Assembly: GCA_011369445.1 (NCBI GenBank)
Contig: DRQF01000120.1
Span: 1 to 64,000, forward strand
Reading direction: 5' to 3'
From: Planctomycetota bacterium
GTDB taxonomy: Bacteria; Planctomycetota; GCA-002687715; DRQF01
DNA: 64,000 nucleotides
A program made the position numbers and the translations under genes. Below are positions 23,912 through 32,954 of this stretch, one piece after another. Within the stretch, counting starts at the first letter, position 1, and the number at the start of each line of letters is the position of its first letter. A model generated the notes under the pieces. The model was not told the DNA's origin and did not search any database. It saw nothing but the letters and a program-made list of their open reading frames with translations.

Positions 23912-26900
23912 ATGAGCCATCGCTTCGTTCGCGGCGGGATTCTCCGCACCGCTTTTCTTCTTCTGCTCCTCGCCTCGGTGCGAGCACAGGTCATTTCCAA
24001 AACCGCGCAGCCGGGTCGCACGGAAGACCGACTGCGCTCGCCGCTTCGCTCCGCGGATTCGGCGCTGAAGTCGGGAGATGAGCCGGAGGCACGACGCCAT
24101 CTTCTGAACGCTCTGGCCATCGCCCCGTTCAACGCCGCCGTCCTCGAGAGGCTCCTCACCCTTGGCGTCAAGACGTCAGCTGGACGTCATCTGTGGGCGC
24201 TGCGCCACGCGGCCCTCCTCGTCGATGCCGGTGGCAAGCTCAGGATTCCCACGAAGACCAAAAAACTGTTCCCCTCCAAGGACCCCTGGCCGAAGCGACT
24301 CGCACTCGCCCGCGCACAGGCCGTCTTCGCCGTCGAACGCCTTCTCGGCAAGAAGACACCGAACGGCCGGGGAGCGGATGCCTCCAACCTACTGCGAGCG
24401 TGGGCCGCGCCGCTCGTCCGGTTCCTCCTCGAGGATTCTCCCCAACTTCTGAACGCGCAAGCCCGCAGGCTGAACGAAGCGCTCGCAGTCACGGTCCCTC
24501 ATCGTTCGCAGGTGATCGACGACCTTCTCGCCGTCGCTGAAAACCCCAACGACCCGGAAAGCGCTCTCGAGGCAGGACGTATTCTCAGAGGATTCGCCAG
24601 CCAGGCGGCACAAAAGGATCTTGAGGGCCGGCCCGCTCCCAAGCTTCCCACGCGACTCGCGCAGCGCGCCGCGGCCGCGGTCGATCGATCGCGCAAGGTG
24701 TTGGCCGCGGAGGATGGCGCACCGCTGACCGTGGAGAAACTGAGGGCCATGTCCCCCGCGGAGCGAGACGCATTCACCGCCGCTCACGCCACGCCCGCCC
24801 ACCCCGGCCGAGCTGTTTCTCCGAACGGTCTCTACCTCGTCGAGACGCCCTGTGGGTTCGAGACCCTCCTCGGCGTGGCCTCGACCATCGAGAAGCATCA
24901 CCGGCGGTTGGTCAAGTGGTATGGCCGCGACCCCTTCGAGGGACAGAGTGGAACGATTCGAGTCGTCACGACCACCGACGAGTTGGAGCGCGAAGGCGCC
25001 CCCTATTGGTGGGCGGGCGGCTTCCAGGGAGGCGACGTGACCACCGTCCGCTTCACGGTCAGTTCCATCGAGTCCCTGGGCCATACCCTGACTCACGAAC
25101 TCACCCATCGTTTCGACGGCGCCCTTTTTCCAGGACAGCCCGCTTGGCTGGCGGAAGGGAAGGCCACGTGGACGGGAAGCGCGTATGCAGGAACCGACTC
25201 CAAGTCCTTCGTCGACAACTACGCCAACTTCGGATCGATGGAGACGGCGCTGCGAAAGGGCTACGGCAACCCGAAGAAGCTGAGGAAGCTCCTCGAAGGT
25301 CACCCGGAGGACTACCGTGACAACTATCCCGTGGGGCACGCCCTGTTCGTCTATCTGAACACTTGGGAGGATAACGGTGGACCTGTCTTCAGGAAGCGCT
25401 TCCAGGAGTTCATGAGCAACCCGCGGAAGATGCGCGGCCAGCCGTTTCCCTGGTTCACGAATCGCTTCTGCGACGGGAAAGACGGGCGACCGGAAGACTT
25501 CGACGCCTTCGCCGAAGGCTTCGCCAAGTTCATTGGTGGCTTCTACTGGCTCAACAGAAAACCTTGGACCGAGCGCTACGCCGCACGGGCCGGCAAGAGC
25601 CCCCCGAGGCCACGGGTCTACGATCCCCCCACGTGGCCCACGGACCGCTCTCGGGCCGAGCCCTTTTTCGGAACCGGTCACGCCGCCGCCGCCGCCCGAC
25701 TGTTCGACCGCCTGGGCAACAATGACGCCGCATTGCGCGCCCACCTGTTTGCCTTCGCCGTCGACGGCCCCGCAGAGGTGCGTTTGGAGCGACTGGCGGA
25801 CCTTCTTGCCCAGGCACGCAAGGAGCCGCTGGCATGGTTTGCGCGCACCCTTCTTCGGCGAGGCTGGCCGGACAATCACGATCGCATTCCACCCATCAAG
25901 GGCGCCATTCCCAGCAAGCTCGTGGGTCTCCACCGCCTGCTGGGGGAGGCGGCGGCGGCCCACCGGGAGATGGGGCTGTCCCGGGTCGAAGCCCGACTGC
26001 TGGCCGAGCAGGCGGAGTTCGCGGAGTTTCTCGGGTTCGACCGCCCGAAGGCGGACATGCGTCCGCCCGCCATGGACAAGGGGGCCCACCCTTACGTCCG
26101 TCCGGCGCGCGCCCTCGATCTCTACGGGTGGAAAGAGGACCGCCTCGTCGGATACGACAAGTTCCGTGTCAAGGGTCTGTGGTACGTCGCCCGCGACGGG
26201 ACGCTGCACGTGGGTCGCAGAAAGCCCCGCAAGGCGACGGGGAGCTTCGATCCTCGTGCGCACGAACGGCAGATTTTCGTGCGGACGCCTGTTCCTCTCG
26301 ACGGTGTGCGGTCCCGCATCGAGCTGGACATCCGGTTCACGACCTCATTCGTCTCCGGAGCGGTCATCTTGGGATACGAACGGCGAGACCGCGCCATCAC
26401 GTTTCATTTCACGGCGGGCGACTACATGGTGGGGATCGGGCAGAAGAAGTCCCCTCCCGCCTTCGAGACCGTCCGATGGTCGCTGCGCGGCGGATGGATC
26501 CGCGAAGGAGGGCTCCGCCGGGAGGCCCCCGGGGGACGCTTCGAGTTCGGCGGTGCGAAGCCCAACTTTCATCTCCGCCTGGACCTGGACGGCGCGGAGG
26601 TGGCGGCCTACATCGACGGCAGATGGGTGGGCACCTACCGCACCGGGGACGGACGCCCCATCACGGGCCCCCTCGGATTCGCCACCAGCTTCGGCGCCTT
26701 CGCCGTCACCCGTGCGACCCACCAGCGCTTCGATCGCTATCGAGCGCTCGGGTGGCCGAATCCCCTCCCCGCCGGGCTCGATCTTGCAAAGGACGGCACG
26801 GAGACGATGGATCGTCTCCTCAATCGACGGGTGAAAGGGCTCCCTTCTTCGCCCCAGGGCGCCCTCGTGATCTGGATCCCCAGAACCGAGGACGACGACG

Positions 26901-27259
26901 GGGAGTTGGACGTACGGGACATTGTCACGTCTGCCCGCTTCACCTGGGAAGGCATCCGGGCAGACCTGCCTCGTTTCCGTCTCCCCCAACCCGTCTACAT
27001 GGTCCTTCCGGGTGATCTCCCGGCGGACGCCAGCCAGGAACTCGCCGCGTCCTTGGGCGCCCCGGACCGCCTCCACTTCTTCAGCCATCATCGACGCCAC
27101 TACATCTTCGATCTGAAGCGACCGAATATGCCCGCCGACCCCATGCCGGTTCTCATGTTCATCGACGATGCGGGCTGTCTTCGCCTCGCGGACATCTACG
27201 TCGTGGGCAGAGAGGACCTGCCTCCCAACTTCCGCACCTGGTGTCGAGTCCACCGATGA
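23912..27259 (+). CDS. Secreted gluzincin-like metalloprotease-fold protein with LamG-like C-terminus
   Basis: 1115 residues. The N-terminus has a signal peptide (GILRTAFLLLLLASVRAQ). Residues about 24-290 are helical with TPR-like character. At about residue 390, LGHTLTHELTHRFDGALFPG followed by QPAWLAEGKATW shows the HExxH and downstream Glu of a zinc gluzincin; H-E-L-T-H is the catalytic helix, and WLAEG supplies the third ligand. From about 760 to 960 a lectin-like jelly roll follows (RIELDIRFTTSFVSGAVILG, FHLRLDLDGAEVAAYIDG), resembling LamG/DUF1080 domains that bind sugars. The last 150 residues are unassigned. Its stop overlaps the next start by ATGA, placing it at the head of a glycosyltransferase operon. 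Peptidase activity is inferred, not certain. Confidence 0.8.
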   Translation: MSHRFVRGGILRTAFLLLLLASVRAQVISKTAQPGRTEDRLRSPLRSADSALKSGDEPEARRHLLNALAIAPFNAAVLERLLTLGVKTSAGRHLWALRHAALLVDAGGKLRIPTKTKKLFPSKDPWPKRLALARAQAVFAVERLLGKKTPNGRGADASNLLRAWAAPLVRFLLEDSPQLLNAQARRLNEALAVTVPHRSQVIDDLLAVAENPNDPESALEAGRILRGFASQAAQKDLEGRPAPKLPTRLAQRAAAAVDRSRKVLAAEDGAPLTVEKLRAMSPAERDAFTAAHATPAHPGRAVSPNGLYLVETPCGFETLLGVASTIEKHHRRLVKWYGRDPFEGQSGTIRVVTTTDELEREGAPYWWAGGFQGGDVTTVRFTVSSIESLGHTLTHELTHRFDGALFPGQPAWLAEGKATWTGSAYAGTDSKSFVDNYANFGSMETALRKGYGNPKKLRKLLEGHPEDYRDNYPVGHALFVYLNTWEDNGGPVFRKRFQEFMSNPRKMRGQPFPWFTNRFCDGKDGRPEDFDAFAEGFAKFIGGFYWLNRKPWTERYAARAGKSPPRPRVYDPPTWPTDRSRAEPFFGTGHAAAAARLFDRLGNNDAALRAHLFAFAVDGPAEVRLERLADLLAQARKEPLAWFARTLLRRGWPDNHDRIPPIKGAIPSKLVGLHRLLGEAAAAHREMGLSRVEARLLAEQAEFAEFLGFDRPKADMRPPAMDKGAHPYVRPARALDLYGWKEDRLVGYDKFRVKGLWYVARDGTLHVGRRKPRKATGSFDPRAHERQIFVRTPVPLDGVRSRIELDIRFTTSFVSGAVILGYERRDRAITFHFTAGDYMVGIGQKKSPPAFETVRWSLRGGWIREGGLRREAPGGRFEFGGAKPNFHLRLDLDGAEVAAYIDGRWVGTYRTGDGRPITGPLGFATSFGAFAVTRATHQRFDRYRALGWPNPLPAGLDLAKDGTETMDRLLNRRVKGLPSSPQGALVIWIPRTEDDDGELDVRDIVTSARFTWEGIRADLPRFRLPQPVYMVLPGDLPADASQELAASLGAPDRLHFFSHHRRHYIFDLKRPNMPADPMPVLMFIDDAGCLRLADIYVVGREDLPPNFRTWCRVHR

Positions 27260-28224
27260 AAGGCACCGCGCCGGAATTATCCGTCGTACTCACCGTCGTG
27301 GAAGGCCCCACTCAGACCCGCCGCTGCCTCGAGGCGCTGCGGAGTCAGACCGATCCCCCCGAGATGGAAATCCTCGTCCCCTGGGACGCCTCCATCGCCG
27401 AGGTGGCGACATGGGATGAGCCGGGGCTCCGATGCATCGAGATCAGCGATGCGCCGCCCCTCGATCGACCGGACGACGAGGACACGCGCCACGTCCTCTA
27501 CGATCTTCGACGATCCGCAGGTCTTCGCGCGGCGGCGGCTCCGCGTGTTGCGATCCTCGAGGACCGCGGCGTGCCCACTCCGACCTGGGCACGCGCCATG
27601 GTGAACACCCTCGATCAGACCGGCGCCGCCGCCGTCGGCGGCGCGATACGGTGCGGAGTCTCCACCCGTTGGGCGCGGGCTGTGTATCTGTTGGACTTCG
27701 GAGACTATGCACCTTCTTTCGACGAGCATCCCACGGTCTCCCTCAGCGACACGAACGTGGTCTACCGCCGGGACGCCCTGGAGCGCGTTCGCGGCGCCTG
27801 GGAGAATCGGTACCACGAACCGGACGTCCACGGGGCGCTCACGCAACAGGGCGAGATCCTTCTTCTTTCTCCCGTTCCCATCGTCGTTCAGCAGCGTACG
27901 GACCTGAGTCTCGATCGCGTCCTGCGGGAGCGCGTGGCCTGGGGACGCCTTTACGGGTCCCTCCTCGCCCGTGACCGAAGCACGGCCTGGAGGCTTCTGC
28001 GGGCTGCCGCGTCGGCAGTTGTCCTGCCGGTGCTCCTCCCCCTCCGGGTGCTGCGTCGCGAAGGCAAGCGAGGACGCATGGAAAGCGCCTTCGGCCTTCT
28101 CCCCTGGCTCTTTCTCGCCGCCGCGGCCTGGGCCATGGGCGAATCGATGGGCTTGGGTAGCCCCGCCTCAACTTCGCATCCCGGCGCGACCGATGAACCC
28201 CTTGGAGAGGAAAACCCCGCATGA
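27256..28224 (+). CDS. Family 2-like glycosyltransferase with C-terminal membrane segment
   Basis: 322 residues. ATGA overlap with the upstream gene sets the start. The N-terminal GT-A fold is visible: LSVVLTVVEGPTQTRRCLEAL, a run of strands and VAILEDRGVPTPTWARAMV in place of the usual D-x-D acceptor region (E-D-R), then SDTNVVYRRDALERV, and W-E-N/E-D-V-H-type residues. Near the C-terminus hydrophobic stretches (VVLPVLLPLRVL, LLPWLFLAAAAWAMG) suggest membrane association. The D-x-D motif is weak, so it may be an altered or inactive relative. Donor and acceptor are unknown. Confidence 0.75.
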   Translation: MKGTAPELSVVLTVVEGPTQTRRCLEALRSQTDPPEMEILVPWDASIAEVATWDEPGLRCIEISDAPPLDRPDDEDTRHVLYDLRRSAGLRAAAAPRVAILEDRGVPTPTWARAMVNTLDQTGAAAVGGAIRCGVSTRWARAVYLLDFGDYAPSFDEHPTVSLSDTNVVYRRDALERVRGAWENRYHEPDVHGALTQQGEILLLSPVPIVVQQRTDLSLDRVLRERVAWGRLYGSLLARDRSTAWRLLRAAASAVVLPVLLPLRVLRREGKRGRMESAFGLLPWLFLAAAAWAMGESMGLGSPASTSHPGATDEPLGEENPA

Positions 28225-29123
28225 ACGCCGAAACACCGCCCGGCGACGCCCCCGTGCCAGTGCTGACGGTGGTGATCCCCGCCTACAACGAGGAAGATGC
28301 TCTCGGCCCGGAGGTCGACCACATCGCGAGCGTGCTTTCCGAGGCGGGAATCACTCACGAGATCATCGTCGTCGACGACGGGTCCACCGATGGCACGGCG
28401 GAAGCCGCACGCACGAAGAGCTGCACACTCATTCGCCTGCCACGCAATCACGGCTACGGCGCCGCCCTCAAGAAAGGGATTGCCGCCGCACGGTCGGAGT
28501 TGGTCGCGATCACGGACGCCGACGGCACCTATCCGGCGGAAGCTCTGCCCGAGATGGTCCGCCTGGCGGGGGAATACGACATGGTCGTGGGAGCGCGCAC
28601 GGGCGGAAACGTCCACATCCCCATGGTGCGTCGTCCGGCGAAATGGTTTCTCAGGAAGTTGGCGTCCTGGCTCTCGGGCTTCAAGATCCCTGATCTGAAC
28701 AGCGGACTTCGCGTCATCCGCCGGTCCCTCGTCCGCCGCTACGCCCACATCCTTCCCCAGGGTTTCTCCTTCACGACCACCATTTCCCTCGCCCTTCTCT
28801 GCAACGGATTCAGCGTCAAGTATCTGCCCATCGACTATCGGCGTCGCATCGGGGATTCCAAGATCCGCGCGGGACACGCCTGGGATTTCCTGCTCCTCAT
28901 CCTTCGGGTGATGGTGCTCTTCAATCCATTGAAGGTCTTCCTCCCCATGGGCGCGCTGGCATTCCTCGTGGGACTCGCCAAGTTCGTCTACGACGTCACG
29001 AAGCAGGACCTCTCGGAGAGCGCCGTCATGTGTCTGCTCACGGCGATCCTCCTTTGGGCCATCGGATTGCTCGCCGATCAGAACGCCCGGCTGGGGCTCG
29101 ACCGAGAAGCATGGCCCAGGTAG
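28221..29123 (+). CDS. Glycosyltransferase family 2 (dolichol/polyprenol-phosphate sugar synthase-like)
   Basis: 300 residues, overlapping the upstream stop by ATGA. The GT2 domain has LTVVIPAYNEEDALGPEV, IIVVDDGSTDGTAEAA, RNHGYGAALKKGIAAARSE and ITDADGTYPAEALPEMV (the D-A-D metal site), then MVVGARTGG and IPDLNSGLRVIRR. Two C-terminal hydrophobic segments (VFLPMGALAFLVGLAKFVY and CLLTAILLWAIGLLADQN) fit the polyprenol-phosphate hexose synthases that supply lipid-linked sugars to GT39-type enzymes such as the one downstream. Confidence 0.9.
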   Translation: MNAETPPGDAPVPVLTVVIPAYNEEDALGPEVDHIASVLSEAGITHEIIVVDDGSTDGTAEAARTKSCTLIRLPRNHGYGAALKKGIAAARSELVAITDADGTYPAEALPEMVRLAGEYDMVVGARTGGNVHIPMVRRPAKWFLRKLASWLSGFKIPDLNSGLRVIRRSLVRRYAHILPQGFSFTTTISLALLCNGFSVKYLPIDYRRRIGDSKIRAGHAWDFLLLILRVMVLFNPLKVFLPMGALAFLVGLAKFVYDVTKQDLSESAVMCLLTAILLWAIGLLADQNARLGLDREAWPR

Positions 29124-30076
29124 GCCCCCCAGAAGTCTCCCGCCGCCGCCTGCGGATCGCGATTCGAGTTCTCGTCAGCGCGGCTCTCCTCGTCCTCGTC
29201 TTCCAGCTCGTCGAGCCGAAGCACCTCCTCGCGGCTCTTCGGCGCTGTTCTGTCACCGCGTGGACCCTCTCCCTGCTCGCCTTCGTCCTCCTCCACATGG
29301 CATCCGCCATGAAGTGGAGGCTCTTTCTCTCCCTGGCGGGCGTGAAGCTCACGGCGGGCGACGCCCTTTCCTGTTACGCCGCCGGTCTTTTCGCGAACCT
29401 CTGCCTGCCTTCCCTTCTGGGCGGCGACGTGGTGCGCGCGGGCCTGCTCTTCTCGAAGGGTCACAGGCCCTCCAGGCTGGTGGTGGCGGGATTGGCCGAC
29501 CGCCTCTCGGACATCCTGGCCTTGGGCCTCCTCATCCTCCTTGGCGCGGGATTCTCCTGGGGAGCCCTCCCACGAGAACTCGTGGAGAGCCGATGGACCC
29601 TGGCACTCCTCCCCCTCATCGCCCTCAGTGCGCTCGTCGCGGCATTTGTTCTCTTGGGCCGTCTCCCGTACCGGCGGCTCCCGAGATCGGCGGCGAAACC
29701 GCTTTTGGGCCTCGCCAAGGGGGCACGAACGCTCGCCCGTCGACCAGGTCTCGCCGCGGCCGGACTCGCAGTCAGTCTGACCCTCCAGACGGGTTTCGTT
29801 CTCGTCAATCTCGGGCTCGGCCGGGCTCTCGGCATGAGTCTCTCCAACGGGTTGTGGTTTCTCCTCTGGCCCCTCGCAAAGGTGGCCGCCATGGCGCCCC
29901 TGAGTCTGGGCGGCCTGGGTGTGCGGGAGGCGGCCTTCGCGGCCCTCACATCCGTCTTCGGGGACTCCAGGCTCGCCGTCGCGGAATCGCTGGTCTGGGA
30001 GTCGATCCTCTTCGCGGGCGGTCTCGTCGGCGGGCTGTTTTTCCTGATACGGCCGCCGAAGGAGCGAGCGTCGTGA
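29111..30076 (+). CDS. Flippase-like integral membrane protein (LPG_synthase_TM family)
   Basis: 321 residues, starting inside the last 13 bases of the upstream gene. About seven to eight hydrophobic spans are seen. Family-typical signatures are MASAMKWRLFLSLAG, YAAGLFANLCLPSLLGGDVVRAGLL and LAKVAAMAPLSLGGLGVREAAFA. This family (UPF0104, AglD2/MprF-like core) is associated with lipid-linked sugar or lysyl-lipid transport. Its place between a polyprenol-phosphate sugar synthase and a GT39 enzyme supports a role in moving or handling the lipid-linked sugar. Confidence 0.85.
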   Translation: MAQVGPPEVSRRRLRIAIRVLVSAALLVLVFQLVEPKHLLAALRRCSVTAWTLSLLAFVLLHMASAMKWRLFLSLAGVKLTAGDALSCYAAGLFANLCLPSLLGGDVVRAGLLFSKGHRPSRLVVAGLADRLSDILALGLLILLGAGFSWGALPRELVESRWTLALLPLIALSALVAAFVLLGRLPYRRLPRSAAKPLLGLAKGARTLARRPGLAAAGLAVSLTLQTGFVLVNLGLGRALGMSLSNGLWFLLWPLAKVAAMAPLSLGGLGVREAAFAALTSVFGDSRLAVAESLVWESILFAGGLVGGLFFLIRPPKERAS

Positions 30077-31497
30077 GCCGAGAGCGCAAAGATTTCCTCC
30101 TCCTCCTCGTCCTCGCCGCCGTCGTGCGCATCCCGGGGCTCGACACGGGTCTGTGGTTCGACGAAATCCAGATGGGTGCCGAACTCCTGGGGCGCTCCTT
30201 CCGGGACCTGCTTACCGCCTACCCCTCCGACAACAATCACCCTGGCTACACCTGGTTGGCGTGGCTGAGCACGCACCTTTTCGGCGGCGCCCCCTGGGTC
30301 GTTCGGCTTCCGGCCTACGTGGCGGGCGTTTTCTCCCCCTTCGCTCTTTATCGCTTCATCCGTCGCGTCGACCAGCGGGAGACGGCCCTCACGGCCGCGG
30401 TGCTCCTGGCCATCTCCAGCCACGCGGTCATGTTTTCGCAGAACGCGCGGGGCTACAGTGCCCTCCTTCTCCTCACGATCCTCGCCACCGACACGTACCA
30501 CAAGCTCGTAACCGAGAACGATCGCAGGGCTGGGTTCCCCTACGCCTTGAAGGTGGGGCTCGCCACCTGGTTCCACACAACGGCCGTCTTCGTGGCCCTC
30601 GGCCACGCCCTCGTCGCCCTTCCAAGGTGCCTGCGCCGCAAGACGTACCACCCCCTCGCGGCGCTGGTCGGTGCGGGATTCGTCTCTCTCTTGCTGCATG
30701 CTCCGATCCTTCGCCCCATGTGGCAGTTCTTCTCCGCGGCCGAAACGGGGCGCGGAGATTGGGACTGGACACGCCCCTTCTGGGCTTTGCAGGAGTCCCT
30801 CCAAAGCTTCGGCGTGCCGCTTTGGGCCGTCGTGCCGGCCCTGGCCGCGGGGTTTTTCACCTTCGTCTTGGGGCTTCGACATCTGGCACGGCTCGACCGC
30901 CCTCTTCCCGCACTGCTCTTCCTGCCGCCCGTCCTCGGGGGGACCTTCCTCGTCCTTGCCGGCCGCAACCTCTGGCCCCGGTTCTTCTTCTTCGCGACCG
31001 GGTTCTTCTTGTGGGCCTCCGTGACAGGCATCGACGCCCTGGCTCGGATGACGGCCCGCGCCCTCGGTCGCGCCCACCTCGCACCGGTGCTGAGGCGGGG
31101 CGCCCTCGTTCTCATGGGGGTTATCCTCGCGTGGAGGCTTCCCGCGGTCTGGACCCTCCCGAAACAGGACTACGTCGGAGCCCTGAGCGCCGTCCGCGCA
31201 CGCGCGGCGGATGGAGATCTCATCGGCGCAGCAGGCCTCGCCGTCCTGCCGTACCAAGCGTATTACGACGAGAAACTTCCCGAGATCACGGGACGCAACA
31301 TCAGCGAGATCGCATCCCACCTGGCGCCAAAAAGATCGCTGTGGGTCCTCACCACTTTCCCCGTGTTCACCGAGAGCAAAGACCCCGAGCTCGCGCGGTG
31401 GCTTTCCACGCATGCTCGCCTCGTCGCGCGGCGCCGGGGACTGATCGGCGGCGGGGACATCCTCATCTACCGGGTGTCGTCGCCCCCGGGCAGATAG
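30073..31497 (+). CDS. GT39/ArnT-like membrane glycosyltransferase (first copy)
   Basis: 474 residues, starting with GTG in a GTGA overlap with the flippase-like gene. About 9-10 membrane spans. The first periplasmic loop has LDTGLWFDEIQMGAELL, with the Asp-Glu pair typical of GT39/PMT-family catalysis; NHPGYTWLAWLSTHLFG and MFSQNARGYSALLLLTILA follow as in other members. A soluble-looking C-terminal region (YDEKLPEITGRN, LWVLTTFPVF) lies outside. It would transfer a sugar from polyprenyl phosphate to a protein or lipid. The last 31 bases are shared with the convergent gene on the other strand. Confidence 0.88.
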   Translation: MSRERKDFLLLLVLAAVVRIPGLDTGLWFDEIQMGAELLGRSFRDLLTAYPSDNNHPGYTWLAWLSTHLFGGAPWVVRLPAYVAGVFSPFALYRFIRRVDQRETALTAAVLLAISSHAVMFSQNARGYSALLLLTILATDTYHKLVTENDRRAGFPYALKVGLATWFHTTAVFVALGHALVALPRCLRRKTYHPLAALVGAGFVSLLLHAPILRPMWQFFSAAETGRGDWDWTRPFWALQESLQSFGVPLWAVVPALAAGFFTFVLGLRHLARLDRPLPALLFLPPVLGGTFLVLAGRNLWPRFFFFATGFFLWASVTGIDALARMTARALGRAHLAPVLRRGALVLMGVILAWRLPAVWTLPKQDYVGALSAVRARAADGDLIGAAGLAVLPYQAYYDEKLPEITGRNISEIASHLAPKRSLWVLTTFPVFTESKDPELARWLSTHARLVARRRGLIGGGDILIYRVSSPPGR

Positions 31498-32954
31498 AGG
31501 AAAACCCCCACGGCATCGTCCAGCCAGACAAAGCGGGCGAGGGTGCGGCCGGCGGTGATGCGGCGCAGCACCGCCTTCGAGACTCCGAACCTTCGGGGAT
31601 CCACCTTGCGCGTGACGAGGACCACACCGCGGCCATCGTCGGGGGGAATGTCCGCGGGCGGGACGGCTCGGACCTTTGGCGCCAGAAGTTTCCAGACCTC
31701 GATGGGGTCATAATGCCCGGGCTGCCGCATCAGTGCGGTGTAGTGGACATCGTCCCCCGCCCCCCATTCACGGGCGAGGTTGACAGCGCCCCGCAGATCC
31801 TCTCTGGGACGTCCCGCGACCTGCCCGGCAGCCATCAGTCCCAAGGCGCCAAGGAGGAGGAGCATCGTCGTGCGTCGGCGCGCCTTTGGACTGCCTTCGA
31901 TCAGAACGGCGACCAGGACGGCCCAAACCCAGGCCACGGTCGCGAAGTACTGGACGGGAAGCCGTTTCCAGACCTCGACGGACGCCACGGCGGTGAGCAC
32001 AAAGCCGAGGAAGCCTGTCGAGAGGATCGCCAACAGCCCCCGTTCGCCCGGAAGGCGACGACCACGCAGAAGATCACGGCCGGCGCGAACGAGGAATAGC
32101 AGCATCACCGCCCAGCCGGCGGCCACCAGTCCGAAACCGAGGCCCCCCAGCCCTCGGAGCGACGGCGTCAAGACACGGGGCGCCCCCTGAAGGAGCTGAG
32201 GCAGCACACTGGGCGTTGCGGGCGCGGACTCGACGGAGGCGCCGGGTGTGGCGTGCTCATTGCGAAAAAACCTGGAGGGGTCGTGGAGGAGCCAACTCTC
32301 TGACGTGAAGATCCAGGGCAGAAAGAGCAGGACGCCTGTGCCCCCCGCGAGCATGAGTCGCTGCAGCGAAAGAACGCCTCGCGGACGGCTCAGTAATCTC
32401 GCGGCGCCCAGCGCCACGACGGGGACCGCCATCAGGTAGTGCACGTAGAGACCGCAAGCCACCGCGCCGGCGAAGACGGCCATTCGAATCCTCTCCGAGC
32501 CCCGTTTGCCGAGTCCCGCCCAAAGGGCGATGACCGCGAAAACCTGGAGCCAAGCGTAGGGTCTGAGCTCGACGCCGTAGCGGATCTGGAAGGGGGCCAA
32601 AAGCAGGGTCGCCGCGAGCGCCATGAGGGCCGCGCGGCCGAATCCCCACTGCCGAAGGAGATCCACGAGAAAGGGAATCGCCAAGAGGCCTGTCACAAGC
32701 GGGATCCATCGCAAGGACTCGACGGAGCCGCTCCCCCACGGCATCAGCGCGATGTAGAAGAGGGGAGCGTGCACGTCATGGCGAATCAACTCGATGAGGT
32801 CTCCCACACCCGCCTGGCGCGCCAACTGCATCGTGTGGAGTTCGTCCAGCCACACGCTCTTTCCGGCCTCGACGACACGAGCAAGAACCCCTGCCACCAC
32901 GGCCGCGACCGCGAAGCTGAATGGAACCCGATTCCTTGTCCTCGGCGCGGTCAC
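31467..32954 (-). CDS. GT39/ArnT-like membrane glycosyltransferase (second copy)
   Basis: 495 residues if the GTG at 32954 is used; it forms a GTGA overlap with the upstream Nif3-like gene, which makes it more likely than the ATG at 33014. About 10 spans. The first loop has AGKSVWLDELHTMQLARQAG (Asp-Glu), then HDVHAPLFYIALMPWGSGS and FQIRYGVELRPYAWLQVFAV. The mid-region YVHYLMAVPVVALGAARLL and a soluble C-terminal tail (LLAPKVRAVPPADIPPDDG) match the family layout. It converges on the first GT39 gene and overlaps it by 31 bases on the opposite strand. Low overall similarity suggests a different acceptor. Confidence 0.82.
   Translation of the reverse strand: MTAPRTRNRVPFSFAVAAVVAGVLARVVEAGKSVWLDELHTMQLARQAGVGDLIELIRHDVHAPLFYIALMPWGSGSVESLRWIPLVTGLLAIPFLVDLLRQWGFGRAALMALAATLLLAPFQIRYGVELRPYAWLQVFAVIALWAGLGKRGSERIRMAVFAGAVACGLYVHYLMAVPVVALGAARLLSRPRGVLSLQRLMLAGGTGVLLFLPWIFTSESWLLHDPSRFFRNEHATPGASVESAPATPSVLPQLLQGAPRVLTPSLRGLGGLGFGLVAAGWAVMLLFLVRAGRDLLRGRRLPGERGLLAILSTGFLGFVLTAVASVEVWKRLPVQYFATVAWVWAVLVAVLIEGSPKARRRTTMLLLLGALGLMAAGQVAGRPREDLRGAVNLAREWGAGDDVHYTALMRQPGHYDPIEVWKLLAPKVRAVPPADIPPDDGRGVVLVTRKVDPRRFGVSKAVLRRITAGRTLARFVWLDDAVGVFLYLPGGDDTR

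Noticed and set aside
24389-26263. Minus-strand open frame inside the gluzincin-like gene
   Set aside because: Antisense to a protein with a signal peptide and HExxH; composition is not protein-like.
29461-31413. Minus-strand open frame of about 650 residues across the flippase and GT39 genes
   Set aside because: Low-complexity Glu/Gly/Arg-rich reading, antisense to two recognisable membrane proteins.
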